NCBI GenBank assembly: GCA_016213405.1 | Contig: JACRAM010000108.1 | Coordinates: 1-40,978, forward strand | Direction: 5' to 3' | Length of the DNA stretch: 40,978 bases | DNA from: Bacteroidota bacterium | Lineage (GTDB): Bacteria > Bacteroidota > Bacteroidia > Palsa-948 | In this document: positions 22,980-32,508 of the stretch, piece after piece | Layout of the letters: each line of letters opens with the position of its first letter | How positions within the stretch are numbered: position 1 is the first letter of the stretch | The notes under the pieces: generated by a model | Told to the model about the DNA's origin: nothing | The model's database searches: none | The model's input: the letters and a program-made list of their open reading frames with translations, nothing else | Program-made: the position numbers and the translations under genes

Positions 22980-25169
22980 CTATAAATTAGTCATGAAATA
23001 ATCCGTAATCTTTTCATACAAATGAACTCTGTCCTTGCCCAGCACATTATGCAGATGACCGGGATACACAAAATAATCCGGCTGAGTTCCTTTCTCCACG
23101 CATTTCTTCAAAAACAAAATGCTGTGCTGCCACACTACCACATCATCCGAAGTTCCGTGAATGAGCAACAATTTTCCTTTCAGGTTTTCTGCGTAGCTGA
23201 GCAAACTGCTGTTCTTATATCCATCCTGATTTTCCTGCGGAGTATCCATGTAGCGCTCGGTGTACATCACTTCGTAATAACTCCAGTCAATCACGGGACC
23301 ACCCGCAACAGCCGTTTTAAAAATTCCCGCGTGGCGTGTCATGAGCGAAGTAGTCATGAATCCTCCATAGCTCCAGCCGTAAACTCCCAGCCGGTTTGCG
23401 TCAACATAATTTTTTGATTTTAAAAACTCAACGCCTTTTAACTGGTCATTCATTTCCTCCATTCCGAGATTGCGGAAAGTTGCTTGCTCAAATTTCAGTC
23501 CCCTGTTTCCCGAGCCGCGTCCGTCAACCGTGAAAATAATGTAACCGTGTTCCGCCATGTATTGAAACCAAAGGTCGCTTCCGGCAAGCCATGTGTTTGT
23601 GATGAGTTGAACGTTCGGACCATTATACAAATATACAATGGCAGGATATTTTTTTGTGGAATCAAAATCAACCGGAAGAATCATCCTGCAATAAAGCGAA
23701 GTGGAATTGTCGGCTGCAGTGAGCGTGAACAAACGCATTTGTCCGAGCTTGTAATCTTTCAAAGGATTCACAGCGGTAAGAATATTCTGAATTCTTTTTC
23801 CCGCACTTGAAATAACATTTACGCTTTTTGGAATACTTACAGAAGAATATGTGTCAAGAAAATATTTTCCATCAGAACTCAAGATGGCAGAGTGAGTTCC
23901 TTCACCTGAAGCAATCGTATCATCAACGCTTCCGTCAATTTTTGTAAAACGGATTTCCCTTCCAAGAACTTTGCGGGAGTTGATTCCTATATAAAAAAGT
24001 TTCTCTCCCTTATCATCAAAACCAAGAACGTTAAAACATTCCACAGAATAAGCTCTTCGCACATTGGGCGCGGTGTAATTGGTGAGCTGACGGATTAATT
24101 TTCCATTGGTGTTATATAAGTAAACATTGTTGTAACCATCACGCTCGCTTTGCCAGATAAACTGGTCGTCATGTTTCTTGACAAATTGAAGCGGATGCAT
24201 GGGATGAACATATTTATCATCCTTTTCCTCAAACAAAGTTTTTTCAAAATCTCCGGTAAGTCCATTATAGCAATTGAGCCAGAGATGATTTTGCACTCTA
24301 TTGAGAATAGCTATGTAAATATGATTTTCATCTGGACTCCATGCGATGTTTGTCAGAAATTGTTCTTTGGGCTCTCCCGTTTTCAGAAAAACTGTTTTGT
24401 GAGTTTTCATATCAAACACGCCAACAGTTACTTCATGGCTTTTTCCTCCTGCCATCGGGTACTTGATATTTTCCGCCCGCGCAGGTTGCTTCGTGAAATC
24501 AATTATCGGATAATCCGTAACCATAGTTTGGTCCATTCGATAGAACGCCAGATAATTTCCTTTTGGCGACCAGAAAGTTCCTTTATTGATTCCCCATTCA
24601 TCTCGATGAACTGATTTTCCGTTTACAACATTTCTTTCAGCATCATTCGTTACCTTAACTTGTTTTCCATCAGACCATACATAAAGATTATTGTCAATTG
24701 TATAAGCCGCTGCAACATCCGAATCAGATTCTACATTTCTCTCCTCGATATTTTCTGCTTCTTTAGGAATATCTCTAGGAATAAAATTTGCTTTTTTAGA
24801 AAGTAAATCGATCACCGCTTTGTATTTATTATCCTTAAAGTTTATAGTACTTCCCTTACAAGATATAGTGGGGAAAACGCTTAGTGTATCAAACTTGGAA
24901 TCGCGTAACTGTTTATTAATTTCAGAAAGAGAAATTTTTCTTTCCGGCTTTCCTTTCTCAGCATTGCCGATCATCAGCCAGTTTTTATTAGTTCCATAAC
25001 CAACGAAAAAATAGTTATTGGATTTAGAAACCCAATTGAGCTGTTCCAGCTTTTGAGGTGCAAGTGTATTTCTTTGTTTTAGAACCGCCTCTTCAATCGT
25101 CAACATCTTTGTTTTGGAAGAAACAATAAACGGAAGAAGAAAAATAATAAGAATAGAAACTTTTCTCAT
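22980..25169 (-). CDS. S9 family peptidase (dipeptidyl-peptidase IV type)
   Basis: The protein has 729 aa with a signal peptide (MRKVSILIIFLLPFIVSSKT). The N-terminal two-thirds is a DPP IV-like beta-propeller (EWGINKGTFWSPKGNYLAFY, YPAIVYLYNGPNVQL at the junction). The C-terminal alpha/beta hydrolase has the nucleophile in GWSYGGFMT (Ser at about residue 600), Asp in GTSDDVVVW (about 673) and His in YPGHLHNV (about 705). Such enzymes cleave dipeptides after Pro or Ala in the periplasm. It is the first gene of a probable two-gene operon with the decarboxylase and has a TATCTTTG box upstream. Confidence 0.92.
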   Translation of the reverse strand: MRKVSILIIFLLPFIVSSKTKMLTIEEAVLKQRNTLAPQKLEQLNWVSKSNNYFFVGYGTNKNWLMIGNAEKGKPERKISLSEINKQLRDSKFDTLSVFPTISCKGSTINFKDNKYKAVIDLLSKKANFIPRDIPKEAENIEERNVESDSDVAAAYTIDNNLYVWSDGKQVKVTNDAERNVVNGKSVHRDEWGINKGTFWSPKGNYLAFYRMDQTMVTDYPIIDFTKQPARAENIKYPMAGGKSHEVTVGVFDMKTHKTVFLKTGEPKEQFLTNIAWSPDENHIYIAILNRVQNHLWLNCYNGLTGDFEKTLFEEKDDKYVHPMHPLQFVKKHDDQFIWQSERDGYNNVYLYNTNGKLIRQLTNYTAPNVRRAYSVECFNVLGFDDKGEKLFYIGINSRKVLGREIRFTKIDGSVDDTIASGEGTHSAILSSDGKYFLDTYSSVSIPKSVNVISSAGKRIQNILTAVNPLKDYKLGQMRLFTLTAADNSTSLYCRMILPVDFDSTKKYPAIVYLYNGPNVQLITNTWLAGSDLWFQYMAEHGYIIFTVDGRGSGNRGLKFEQATFRNLGMEEMNDQLKGVEFLKSKNYVDANRLGVYGWSYGGFMTTSLMTRHAGIFKTAVAGGPVIDWSYYEVMYTERYMDTPQENQDGYKNSSLLSYAENLKGKLLLIHGTSDDVVVWQHSILFLKKCVEKGTQPDYFVYPGHLHNVLGKDRVHLYEKITDYFMTNL

Positions 25170-25188
25170 AGGATTATTTTTAGGAAGC

Positions 25189-25196
25189 CAAAGATA
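25189..25196 (-). promoter_or_regulatory. Putative -7 box of the S9 peptidase
   Basis: The minus strand reads TATCTTTG, a perfect TAnnTTTG, giving a leader of about 15 bases to the ATG at 25169. No -33 element is clear. Confidence 0.4.
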
Positions 25197-25201
25197 TATT
25201 A

Positions 25202-25228
25202 TTTGATTCTTACGAATTAATAACTTTG
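25202..25228 (+). promoter_or_regulatory. Putative hemE promoter, leaderless
   Basis: TTTG at 25202-25205 and TAACTTTG at 25221-25228 are separated by 15 bases, a little short of the usual spacing. The -7 box ends 3 bases before the ATG at 25232, so the transcript would start at or next to the initiation codon. Confidence 0.4.
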
Positions 25229-25231
25229 CTC

Positions 25232-26254
25232 ATGTTAAAAAATGATTTGATTCTTCGCGCTGCAAGAGGAGAAAAAACAGAACGAACTCCTGTTTGGCTC
25301 ATGCGCCAGGCAGGAAGAGTGTTGCCTGAATACAGAAAGACCAGGGAAAAAGAAAAAGATTTCGTCTCGTTTGTAAAGAATCCAGAATTAGCTGCGGAAG
25401 TTACCGTCCAGCCCGTGGATATTTTAGGAGTTGACGCTGCAATAATTTTTTCTGACATCCTTGTAATTCCAGATGCGATGGGACTACCGTATAAAATGAT
25501 CGAAGCGAAAGGTCCGCTGTTTGAAAAAACTATTCGGACAGAAACTGATGTGAATAAATTAAGAATAGCAAACGGAGAAGATTTACATTATGTGACTGAC
25601 GCTATTAAACTCGCGAAAAAAGAACTGAACGGAAAAGTTCCGCTGATTGGTTTCTGCGGTGCTCCCTGGACAATTTTTGCCTACATGATTGAAGGAAGCG
25701 GTAGCAAAACTTTTTCGCAAGCGAAAAAAATGCTTTACACTAATCCGAAACTTTCACACTCGCTTCTTCAGAAAATTACAGATAGCTCAATCAATTATCT
25801 GAAAGCACAAATATCTGCGGGTGCTGACTTGATTCAGATTTTTGATTCATGGGCAGGGATTTTATCCCCGGAATATTACAATGAATTCTCTCTGAAATAC
25901 ATTTCTCAAATCTGCAACTCAGTAAATGGAGTACCAAAAATCATTTTCGCTAAAGACGCTTACTTCGCAAGAATGGAAATGAGCAAACTTAACTGCGAAG
26001 TAATCGGGCTTGACTGGACGATGGATATTGCAGAATCAAGAAACCTGATAGGAGAGAACAAAACTCTTCAGGGAAATGCTGATCCATGTCTTCTCTACTC
26101 CGATTTCGCTACCATAAAAAGAGAAACTGAAAAAATGCTTCGCGCATTTGGTCCGAATCGTCATATTGCAAATCTCGGTCACGGTCTTTATCCTGATATA
26201 GAAAAAGATAAAGTGAAATGCTTTATTGATACAGTAAAAGAATTCAGATTCTAA
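25232..26254 (+). CDS. hemE: Uroporphyrinogen decarboxylase
   Basis: HemE decarboxylates the four acetate side chains of uroporphyrinogen III to give coproporphyrinogen III in heme synthesis, in the cytoplasm. [16 protein letters not shown] near residue 22 is the family signature with the active-site Arg residues. [16 protein letters not shown] and [13 protein letters not shown] are further conserved segments, and [13 protein letters not shown] lies near the C-terminus. The ATG at 25232 gives 340 aa; a TTG two codons earlier is unlikely. It is followed after 3 bases by an OmpA-family gene, so the two are probably co-transcribed. No other heme genes are in the window. Confidence 0.96.
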   Translation: MLKNDLILRAARGEKTERTPVWLMRQAGRVLPEYRKTREKEKDFVSFVKNPELAAEVTVQPVDILGVDAAIIFSDILVIPDAMGLPYKMIEAKGPLFEKTIRTETDVNKLRIANGEDLHYVTDAIKLAKKELNGKVPLIGFCGAPWTIFAYMIEGSGSKTFSQAKKMLYTNPKLSHSLLQKITDSSINYLKAQISAGADLIQIFDSWAGILSPEYYNEFSLKYISQICNSVNGVPKIIFAKDAYFARMEMSKLNCEVIGLDWTMDIAESRNLIGENKTLQGNADPCLLYSDFATIKRETEKMLRAFGPNRHIANLGHGLYPDIEKDKVKCFIDTVKEFRF

Positions 26255-26257
26255 AAT

Positions 26258-27424
26258 ATGAATGTTCTCTATAACTATTTAATTCTTTCTCAGATTTTTC
26301 TTTACAGTTATTCTTGCGCTCAAAACCTAATTCCAAATCCCGGATTTGAAGATCACGACAAATGCCTGGGATTGAATACAAGGATTTCCGTATGGTCAAT
26401 GCCTTCAAATAATTTTTACCATTATCTCTGCGATTGCCCTGTTCCGAAAGCCCAATACAATGGTGAAGAAAAAAATAAAGCGCATGAAGGGAAAGGAATT
26501 TCCGGAATTTGCCTCTACGGGCGGGAAGCCGGTGAATACATGATGGTAAAACTCACTCAGGCGCTTGTAGCAAATACGGAATATTATTTTTCGGGATATG
26601 TTTTGCTGGCTGACGAGAAAAAAGATAATTACGAAAACTTTAAACAACTGGAAATCGGTTTTTCAGGCAAAGATTTCTCTGTAACTAATCCCAGTTATAT
26701 TTTCTTTGACCCGCAGTTATTAATACCTGTTTCCTTTGCTTCTAAAGAAAAAGAATGGATTTTTATTTCTGGAAGATTCACTGCCAGCGGAAATGAAACT
26801 AATTTGATCATCGGAAATTTTCTTCCTTCCACTCCTATTGCCGATGAACTGACCGAATACATGAGTTTGTCGCAAAGCGACAGGGAATCGTATCTGAGAA
26901 AACACAAAAAACTTGCTGACGCGATGAATGAATTTAATTCTGAAGTTATTCAGGAATCAAGGCCCTACTCCATCCGCTGCTACTTTGATGATTTATGTCT
27001 CATGCAAGTTTCTGACAGCTTAAAGGGATATTGTAATTATCCTGTCACAAAAAATTCTTCTCCTGAAATTAAACCGGAAGTAAACAAGCCGATTGTACTT
27101 GAAAATATTTTCTTTGAAACTGCTAAGTCAACTCTTCTTCCTTCCTCATTTGAGTCTCTTAATAATCTGGGTGACTGGCTGAAAAAAAATCCTTCTGCAG
27201 AAATTCAAATCTCCGGACATACTGATAACAAAGGAAATGAAGAAGAGAATAAAAAACTTTCTTTTGACAGGGCAAAATCAGTGAAAGAATACCTCGCTTC
27301 TAAAAATGCAGTCAACAAAATTGAAATTAACGGATTCGGAAGCACAAATCCTATTGCTTCCAACGATTCGGAGGAAGGCAGAAGCAAAAACCGAAGAGTA
27401 GAATTTGTAATTATAAAACAGTAA
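26258..27424 (+). CDS. OmpA family protein with N-terminal carbohydrate-binding-like domain
   Basis: This 388-aa protein has a signal peptide ending near SYSCAQ; a Cys there could make it a lipoprotein. Residues about 22-255 (NLIPNPGFEDHDKCLG onwards, with EGKGISGICLYGREAGEYM) resemble a jelly-roll domain seen in Bacteroidota surface proteins. Residues about 280-388 are a typical OmpA peptidoglycan-binding domain (FFETAKSTLLPSSFESLN, ISGHTDNKGNEEENKKLS, RAKSVKEYL, SKNRRVEFVI). The protein likely anchors the outer membrane to peptidoglycan. It sits directly behind hemE with no functional link apparent. Confidence 0.88.
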   Translation: MNVLYNYLILSQIFLYSYSCAQNLIPNPGFEDHDKCLGLNTRISVWSMPSNNFYHYLCDCPVPKAQYNGEEKNKAHEGKGISGICLYGREAGEYMMVKLTQALVANTEYYFSGYVLLADEKKDNYENFKQLEIGFSGKDFSVTNPSYIFFDPQLLIPVSFASKEKEWIFISGRFTASGNETNLIIGNFLPSTPIADELTEYMSLSQSDRESYLRKHKKLADAMNEFNSEVIQESRPYSIRCYFDDLCLMQVSDSLKGYCNYPVTKNSSPEIKPEVNKPIVLENIFFETAKSTLLPSSFESLNNLGDWLKKNPSAEIQISGHTDNKGNEEENKKLSFDRAKSVKEYLASKNAVNKIEINGFGSTNPIASNDSEEGRSKNRRVEFVIIKQ

Positions 27425-27432
27425 TTATTTTT

Positions 27433-28911
27433 TCATTTATCTGTTTTCTTCTCCAGCCATTTTAGTATGTCAAACTCATCAAACGCTTTTTTCTCAAATC
27501 TGTCTTTTGAAAGCGGGAGAAGCTCTTTATGCAGCTTTCGGAACGATTCAAGAATTTCCTTTTTCGAATTCAGGTTCGCGTTCCTGCGCAAATAATTAAG
27601 TACAATGGTTTCTACCTTATACAAGCGCTGACTCTTGAGAAGAAAGCGATAAGTTGATTTGATAAAATATTCCAGTGAATCCGTATTGCCTAATTCATAA
27701 TGAAGAATGAGATTGAAAATACGCGCCATCGCCTGTATGTCCTGCCGAATTTCCGGAAAACTTTCATTAATGACCTTATTAGACCACAGCAAGGATTTTC
27801 TCAGTTCACCAGCTCCGAAATAAATATACTTTATGCTGTTATGGAGGACAATTTCATATTGCTTATGAATTTTTCCTGAGAATTTTTTCAGTCCTGCTTC
27901 CGATTCTTTCGCAGTGTAAATTCCGTTTTTCACATCGCCAGTTTTCAGACAGTAGTTCATTTCTAGAATAGATGCAAAAATGAAAACAGAAAGCTGTATG
28001 TCTTCAGATATTTTTTTTCCTAAAGCTCCGACAGATCGAATCTTGTAAATGGTTTCACTCATTTCGTCAAATCGTTTCAGTTCCATCTGGGAAATAGCAA
28101 GGTTGTTCAAGGCAGGGAGATAATTTTTTACATGAATCTCCATCCATCGCGGGTTTGATTCAGCTATTTCTACAAAATGTTTCCTGTACTTATAACTTCG
28201 CTTGAGATCGCCTTTCATCTCATAGCATACTCCATTGATATAGAAGAAATAAATCTTTGCAGTAAATGAATCTGCTTTGTTCTCATCCGAAAGAATATCG
28301 TCAGAAACTATTTTGTCAAACTCCGTCAACTCGGATTCTTTCCTAAGGTGATGGGCAGATGCAACCAGCTTTGCAACTTTATTACTTAAGACACGGAGAC
28401 GATTAATAGTTTTCATTTTTTTTAGCGCACTTCTTTCTTCTTCAGCTAATGCACCCATTGAATCCATGTCATACAAACGGCTTTCGATTCGAATAATCTC
28501 CGGAATAAAAACAAACCGTTCGTATTTGTATGCCAGCTTTTTTGTTTTTGTAAGTACTTTTTTACACTGCGGATAAAGCGATTTCTCATGAAGCACTTCA
28601 GCATCGATCAATAATTCCTTAATCGTCATATCAATATTTGTCTGTGAATGGTACTGCCTGAGCGATTTCTGGATGAGCGAGAAGAGATAATTCTTTTCGG
28701 AGGGAAGATGCTTGATGAATATTTCTCCTTTGAACTGATTCTTTATTTTTCCCTCATCATAGATTTTCTGTTTCTCAATCGCGTCAAACAAGCGGATGTA
28801 ATTATTCTGTCCGTCTCGTGTATAAGAAGATGAGGCAATTATCTTAAAATAGCGCTTTTCCTGCATAGTAAGTGCTAAAATCAATTTATGAAGGTCATCA
28901 GAAGCTTTCAC
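27433..28911 (-). CDS. Alpha-helical repeat protein of unknown function, conserved in Bacteroidota
   Basis: The 492-aa product has no signal peptide and is almost entirely helical. It has TPR-like patterns, for example INGVCYEMKGDLKRSYKYRK and YLPALNNLAISQMELKRFDE. The N-terminus LHKLILALTMQEKRYFKIIA and the next NNYIRLFDAIEKQKIYDEGKI look like a family-specific head. I have seen similar proteins in Bacteroidota but know no function. Translation begins with GTG at 28911; the next Met at about residue 16 would remove conserved-looking sequence. It is a single gene, convergent with the OmpA-family gene 8 bases away. Confidence 0.75.
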   Translation of the reverse strand: MKASDDLHKLILALTMQEKRYFKIIASSSYTRDGQNNYIRLFDAIEKQKIYDEGKIKNQFKGEIFIKHLPSEKNYLFSLIQKSLRQYHSQTNIDMTIKELLIDAEVLHEKSLYPQCKKVLTKTKKLAYKYERFVFIPEIIRIESRLYDMDSMGALAEEERSALKKMKTINRLRVLSNKVAKLVASAHHLRKESELTEFDKIVSDDILSDENKADSFTAKIYFFYINGVCYEMKGDLKRSYKYRKHFVEIAESNPRWMEIHVKNYLPALNNLAISQMELKRFDEMSETIYKIRSVGALGKKISEDIQLSVFIFASILEMNYCLKTGDVKNGIYTAKESEAGLKKFSGKIHKQYEIVLHNSIKYIYFGAGELRKSLLWSNKVINESFPEIRQDIQAMARIFNLILHYELGNTDSLEYFIKSTYRFLLKSQRLYKVETIVLNYLRRNANLNSKKEILESFRKLHKELLPLSKDRFEKKAFDEFDILKWLEKKTDK

Positions 28912-28931
28912 GAAATTCCAAGTTAATTAAG

Positions 28932-28939
28932 CAAATATA
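28932..28939 (-). promoter_or_regulatory. Putative -7 box of the helical-repeat gene
   Basis: The minus strand reads TATATTTG, a perfect TAnnTTTG, about 20 bases before the GTG start. No clear -33 box is seen. Confidence 0.35.
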
Positions 28940-29061
28940 GATATTTACTATACGTACTTAATGTAATTTATGTATAACGAATTTCCAATAATAAATCAAC
29001 ATTGGTTTGTGTAATCCATCATTTGCACTGACATTTGTTTCATAAATAAACCCGTTTCACC

Positions 29062-29081
29062 TCCGAAGGAGTTCCTTCGGA
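29062..29081. repeat. Small palindrome in the leader of the T9SS esterase
   Basis: TCCGAAGG-AGTT-CCTTCGGA forms a perfect eight-pair hairpin 15 bases before the ATG at 29097. It may be another dispersed repeat or a leader hairpin affecting translation. Confidence 0.55.
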
Positions 29082-29096
29082 ATAAAATCAAAACAA

Positions 29097-30416
29097 ATGA
29101 AAACAACTTTAACACAATTAAAAGAAGTAAGAGAAGTAACTGTTCTGTTGCTTGTCTTCATGTTGCTCATGATCTCTTTCTGGTCATTCGCTCAGCCCTG
29201 CCGTTGCGGGAATGATGGCTACACGACTTCCATTTTTCAAAACACAATTCTCGCCAGTAATGTTCAGTACACACAAAGTGCTGATGTAAATTTTGACGGA
29301 ACCACTGAACAAGAAAAAATGGACATATGGTCGCCAGTTGGAGATAATTGCAACAAGCGTCCCGTAATTATTTGGGTTCACGGTGGAGGATTCGCTCAGG
29401 GAGACAAAACTGCTCCTGATGTGGTAGCAATGTGCGATTCATTTTCAAGAAAGGGATTTATCTGCGCAACCATTGATTACCGCGATGATTACTGGGGACA
29501 ATTCGGACCTGTGAATGATAATTCACAAAATCCAAATCCTTACGACACCAAAGAATTCACACGCGCTGATTACCGTGCCATGCAGGATGCAAAATGCGCA
29601 GTTCGTTATTTCAAAGCAAATGCTTCTACTTATGGAATTGACACGAGCAATATTTTCATGGGGGGAACCAGTGCTGGCGGATGGACTTCGCTGATGGTTG
29701 CATTCCTGAACAAAGCTTCCGAAAAATTTTCTGACTGCAATCAGCAATCATTGGTTGCAGGAATGTATCAACGTCCTGATTTGGGAAGCATTGACGGCAA
29801 TGGCGGATGGAATAATGTTTCCTCGCGCGTGCGCGGAATCATTTCCATCTTCGGTGCAATTCCGGATACTTCTTTAGTGGATGGACCAAATGACCCTGCG
29901 GCAATTTTCTTTCATGAATACGGAGATCCGGTTGTGAATTTTTATTACGGGCAACCTTATCAGGGGCAATATCCGAATTATGCTTCTTACTGGGGAGATT
30001 ATTACGTGAACATGCAAATGGCAAATACTGGCGGAACTCATAAAGCGTTCTGGATTAACGGAAGTCAGCATTCTCTTTATCCTTATCGTGGATTGGTTAC
30101 CAGTGAAACATCCAAATTTCTTGACTCGCTGATTTGCGCAACACCTGCAACATCTGTAAATGAAGAAGTAAATAATAATTCTTTTTCCATATTTCCAAAT
30201 CCGTCAACAGGAGTTTTCCAACTCCAAACTCCGAACTCCCAACTCAGAACTTTGAAGATACAGGTGTACAATTCTATCGGGGGACAGATTCTCAGTGAAA
30301 CGGTGAATCAGAATAAAAGCACCATCAATCTGTCGGATAAATCAGACGGAGTATATTTCATAAAAGTAAATTCAGAAGAAAACGTCATGACAGAGAAAGT
30401 GCTTATCTCCAGATAG
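29097..30416 (+). CDS. Secreted alpha/beta-hydrolase (esterase/lipase-like) with T9SS sorting domain
   Basis: The protein has 439 aa. A long N-terminus precedes a hydrophobic signal segment (VTVLLLVFMLLMISFWSFAQ). PVIIWVHGGGFAQGDK carries the HGGG oxyanion motif of carboxylesterases and the hormone-sensitive-lipase group. GGTSAGGWTSLM holds the nucleophilic Ser, and ISIFGAIPDTS and NGSQHSLYP may contribute the Asp and His. The C-terminus FSIFPNPSTGVFQLQTPNSQ through MTEKVLISR is a T9SS type A domain. Substrate is unknown. The segment coding LQTPNSQLRT has an eight-base periodicity (AACTCC units) resembling a minisatellite. A terminator follows directly. Confidence 0.88.
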   Translation: MKTTLTQLKEVREVTVLLLVFMLLMISFWSFAQPCRCGNDGYTTSIFQNTILASNVQYTQSADVNFDGTTEQEKMDIWSPVGDNCNKRPVIIWVHGGGFAQGDKTAPDVVAMCDSFSRKGFICATIDYRDDYWGQFGPVNDNSQNPNPYDTKEFTRADYRAMQDAKCAVRYFKANASTYGIDTSNIFMGGTSAGGWTSLMVAFLNKASEKFSDCNQQSLVAGMYQRPDLGSIDGNGGWNNVSSRVRGIISIFGAIPDTSLVDGPNDPAAIFFHEYGDPVVNFYYGQPYQGQYPNYASYWGDYYVNMQMANTGGTHKAFWINGSQHSLYPYRGLVTSETSKFLDSLICATPATSVNEEVNNNSFSIFPNPSTGVFQLQTPNSQLRTLKIQVYNSIGGQILSETVNQNKSTINLSDKSDGVYFIKVNSEENVMTEKVLISR

Positions 30417-30441
30417 TTTCCTGTTGACACCTTTTTAAAAG

Positions 30442-30467
30442 TCCTCAGCTCCTGCTGGGGATTTTTT
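30442..30467 (+). terminator. Rho-independent terminator after the T9SS esterase
   Basis: The stem TCCTCAGC (30442-30449) / GCTGGGGA (30454-30461) has loop TCCT and is followed by six T. It separates the esterase from the transporter gene. Confidence 0.85.
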
Positions 30468-30482
30468 GTTTTCTTTGAAAGA

Positions 30483-31751
30483 ATGCAAAAAGGCGACAAG
30501 AAAATTATCACCGCCTGGAGTTTCTACGACTGGGCAAATTCCGTTTATCCGCTGGTTATTACATCCGCCATCTTTCCGATTTTTTATGAGAACGTTACAA
30601 AAAAAGATTTAGGCGGAATTGTTGAAATGTTCGGAAGAAAATTCGACAGTTCTGAAATATATTCCTATGCCATTTCTCTTTCGTTCCTCATCATTTCGTT
30701 TGTTTCTCCGGCACTTTCAGGGATTGCCGATTACGCAGGAAAGAAAAAACGGTTCATGCAGTTCTTCTGCTATCTCGGTGCGCTTTCTTGCGCGTCCTTA
30801 TATTTTTTCGATACCGCTAACATTGCGCTCGGATTATTGTCTGTGGTGTTTGCGAGTATCGGCTTTAACGGAAGTTTGGTTTTTTATAACGCTTTCCTTC
30901 CCGAAATTGCCGAACCCAAAGATCAGGATAAAGTAAGCGCAAAAGGATTTGCCATGGGATATATCGGCAGTTCAATTCTTCTTATCCTCAATTTAGTAAT
31001 GCTGAAAGTTTTTGATGTCAATGTACGCTGGTGTTTTGTTACGGTTGCTGTTTGGTGGATTGCATTCGCGCAGATTCCATTTTTTATTCTTCCCAATAAT
31101 GTTTTCGGGCATAAGCCGACAGGAAATTTAATCTTTAAAGGATTTAGAGAGTTATTGCAAGTGTTTAAAGAAATCCGATTGCTTCCCCGCCTGAAAAGAT
31201 TTCTTTCTTCTTTTTTTGTTTACAGCATGGGCGTGCAAACCATCATGCTCATGGCCGTTCTCTTCGCGAAAAATGAAATTATCGGATTGCAGGATTCGGA
31301 TCTGATTATCAGTATTCTTCTTATTCAGTTTGTAGGGGTAATTGGTGCTTATGCTTTTTCAAAACTTTCTTCTGTTATTGGGAATATAAAAGCAATTGGC
31401 GTTGCACTTTTTATCTGGATTGCCATATGTGTGGGAACTTATCTGTTTGTCTACACTCCCTTACATTTTTACATTATTGCTGGGTCAGTGGGACTTGTAA
31501 TGGGAGGAATTCAATCTTTATCACGCTCCACATATTCTAAACTATTACCCGATGAAACACAAGACCACGCATCTTACTTTTCTTTTTACGATGTAAGCGA
31601 AAAAATAGGTATCGTCATTGGGACGTTTTTGTTCGGCTATATTGAAGGATTCACAGGAAGCATGCGCAGTTCAATTCTCGCGCTCATTGCGTATTTCATA
31701 GTCGGATTTATTTTACTTTTGACCATTCCAAAGAGCAATAATGTAAAATGA
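30483..31751 (+). CDS. UMF1-type MFS transporter
   Basis: The 422-aa membrane protein has about 12 hydrophobic segments. Its N-terminus KKIITAWSFYDWANSVYPLV is the mark of the UMF1 family (Atg22-like major facilitator). SRSTYSKLLPDETQDHASYF and FFSFYDVSEKIGIVIGTFLFG-type segments near the C-terminus also fit. The substrate is unknown, although Atg22 proteins export amino acids from vacuoles. The stop codon overlaps the start of the LutA-like gene by four bases (ATGA), so translation is probably coupled. Confidence 0.9.
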   Translation: MQKGDKKIITAWSFYDWANSVYPLVITSAIFPIFYENVTKKDLGGIVEMFGRKFDSSEIYSYAISLSFLIISFVSPALSGIADYAGKKKRFMQFFCYLGALSCASLYFFDTANIALGLLSVVFASIGFNGSLVFYNAFLPEIAEPKDQDKVSAKGFAMGYIGSSILLILNLVMLKVFDVNVRWCFVTVAVWWIAFAQIPFFILPNNVFGHKPTGNLIFKGFRELLQVFKEIRLLPRLKRFLSSFFVYSMGVQTIMLMAVLFAKNEIIGLQDSDLIISILLIQFVGVIGAYAFSKLSSVIGNIKAIGVALFIWIAICVGTYLFVYTPLHFYIIAGSVGLVMGGIQSLSRSTYSKLLPDETQDHASYFSFYDVSEKIGIVIGTFLFGYIEGFTGSMRSSILALIAYFIVGFILLLTIPKSNNVK

Positions 31752-32470
31752 TAGTAGACATTTTCATCCCCTGTTTCATTGACCAGCTTCATCCGAATGT
31801 CGGGCTGAACATGGTGAAGGTTTTGGAAAAACTCGGTTGCGGCATCAATTATAACCCCGAACAAACCTGTTGCGGGCAACCTGCTTTCAATTCCGGTTAC
31901 TGGGACGAAGCACGCGAAGTGGGTGAAAAGTTTATAAAGGAATTTCAGAACGACAGATATATTGTTTCTCCTTCGGCTTCGTGTGTTGGATATGTGAAAA
32001 ATTATTATCCCGAAATGTTCCACAATTCTGTTTTGCATAATGAGTTCAAGCAAGTAAAAAGAAATATTTTTGAGTTCTCAGATTTTCTGGTGAATGTGTT
32101 GAAGATTACAAATCTTGGAGCTTCATTAAAAGGAGTTGCAACGTATCACGATTCCTGCGCTGCGCTGCGCGAGTACGGAATCAAGCGCGAGCCGAGAACG
32201 CTGTTGGAAAAAGTGCGCGGACTTGAACTTCGCGAAATGAAAGACACAGAAGTATGCTGCGGCTTTGGCGGAACGTTCTCCGCAAAGTTTGAACCCATTG
32301 CGGTTGGCATGGTAGAACAGAAAGTAAAAAATGCACTTGACGTAAAAGCAGATTATATTATTTCCACGGATATGTCCTGCTTGCTTCACATGGACAGTTA
32401 CATCAAAAAGCAAAAGCTTGACATGAAAGTGATGCATATTGCGGATGTACTTGTCTCTGGCTGGGAATGA
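31748..32470 (+). CDS. LutA/YkgE-type (Fe-S)-binding protein
   Basis: The 240-aa protein has two CCG-type cysteine-rich motifs: CCGQPAFNSGYW near residue 38 and CCGFGGTFSAKF near residue 173. These are characteristic of the heterodisulfide-reductase-like domain in LutA, YkgE and GlpC. Such proteins work in L-lactate or glycolate oxidation, usually with LutB and LutC. Neither partner gene is in the window, so lactate use is uncertain. It is four bases overlapped with the MFS gene upstream, and a DinB-like gene follows. An electron-transfer role in the cytoplasm is the safest inference. Confidence 0.88.
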   Translation: MIVDIFIPCFIDQLHPNVGLNMVKVLEKLGCGINYNPEQTCCGQPAFNSGYWDEAREVGEKFIKEFQNDRYIVSPSASCVGYVKNYYPEMFHNSVLHNEFKQVKRNIFEFSDFLVNVLKITNLGASLKGVATYHDSCAALREYGIKREPRTLLEKVRGLELREMKDTEVCCGFGGTFSAKFEPIAVGMVEQKVKNALDVKADYIISTDMSCLLHMDSYIKKQKLDMKVMHIADVLVSGWE

Positions 32471-32471
32471 C

Positions 32472-32499
32472 CGTCATTGCGAGCGGAGCGAAGCAATCT
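32472..32499. repeat. TCATTGCGAGCGGAGCGAAG palindromic repeat at the DinB-like gene start
   Basis: ATTGC (32476-32480) pairs with GCAAT (32493-32497) around GAGCGGAGCGAA. From memory this short repeat type is common in bacterial genomes. Here it would encode VIASGAKQS if translation began at 32467. Confidence 0.6.
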
Positions 32500-32508
32500 C
32501 ACAGAAAA

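Noticed and set aside
31748-32470. Complete lactate-utilisation operon
   Set aside because: LutB and LutC are absent; only the LutA-like protein is seen.
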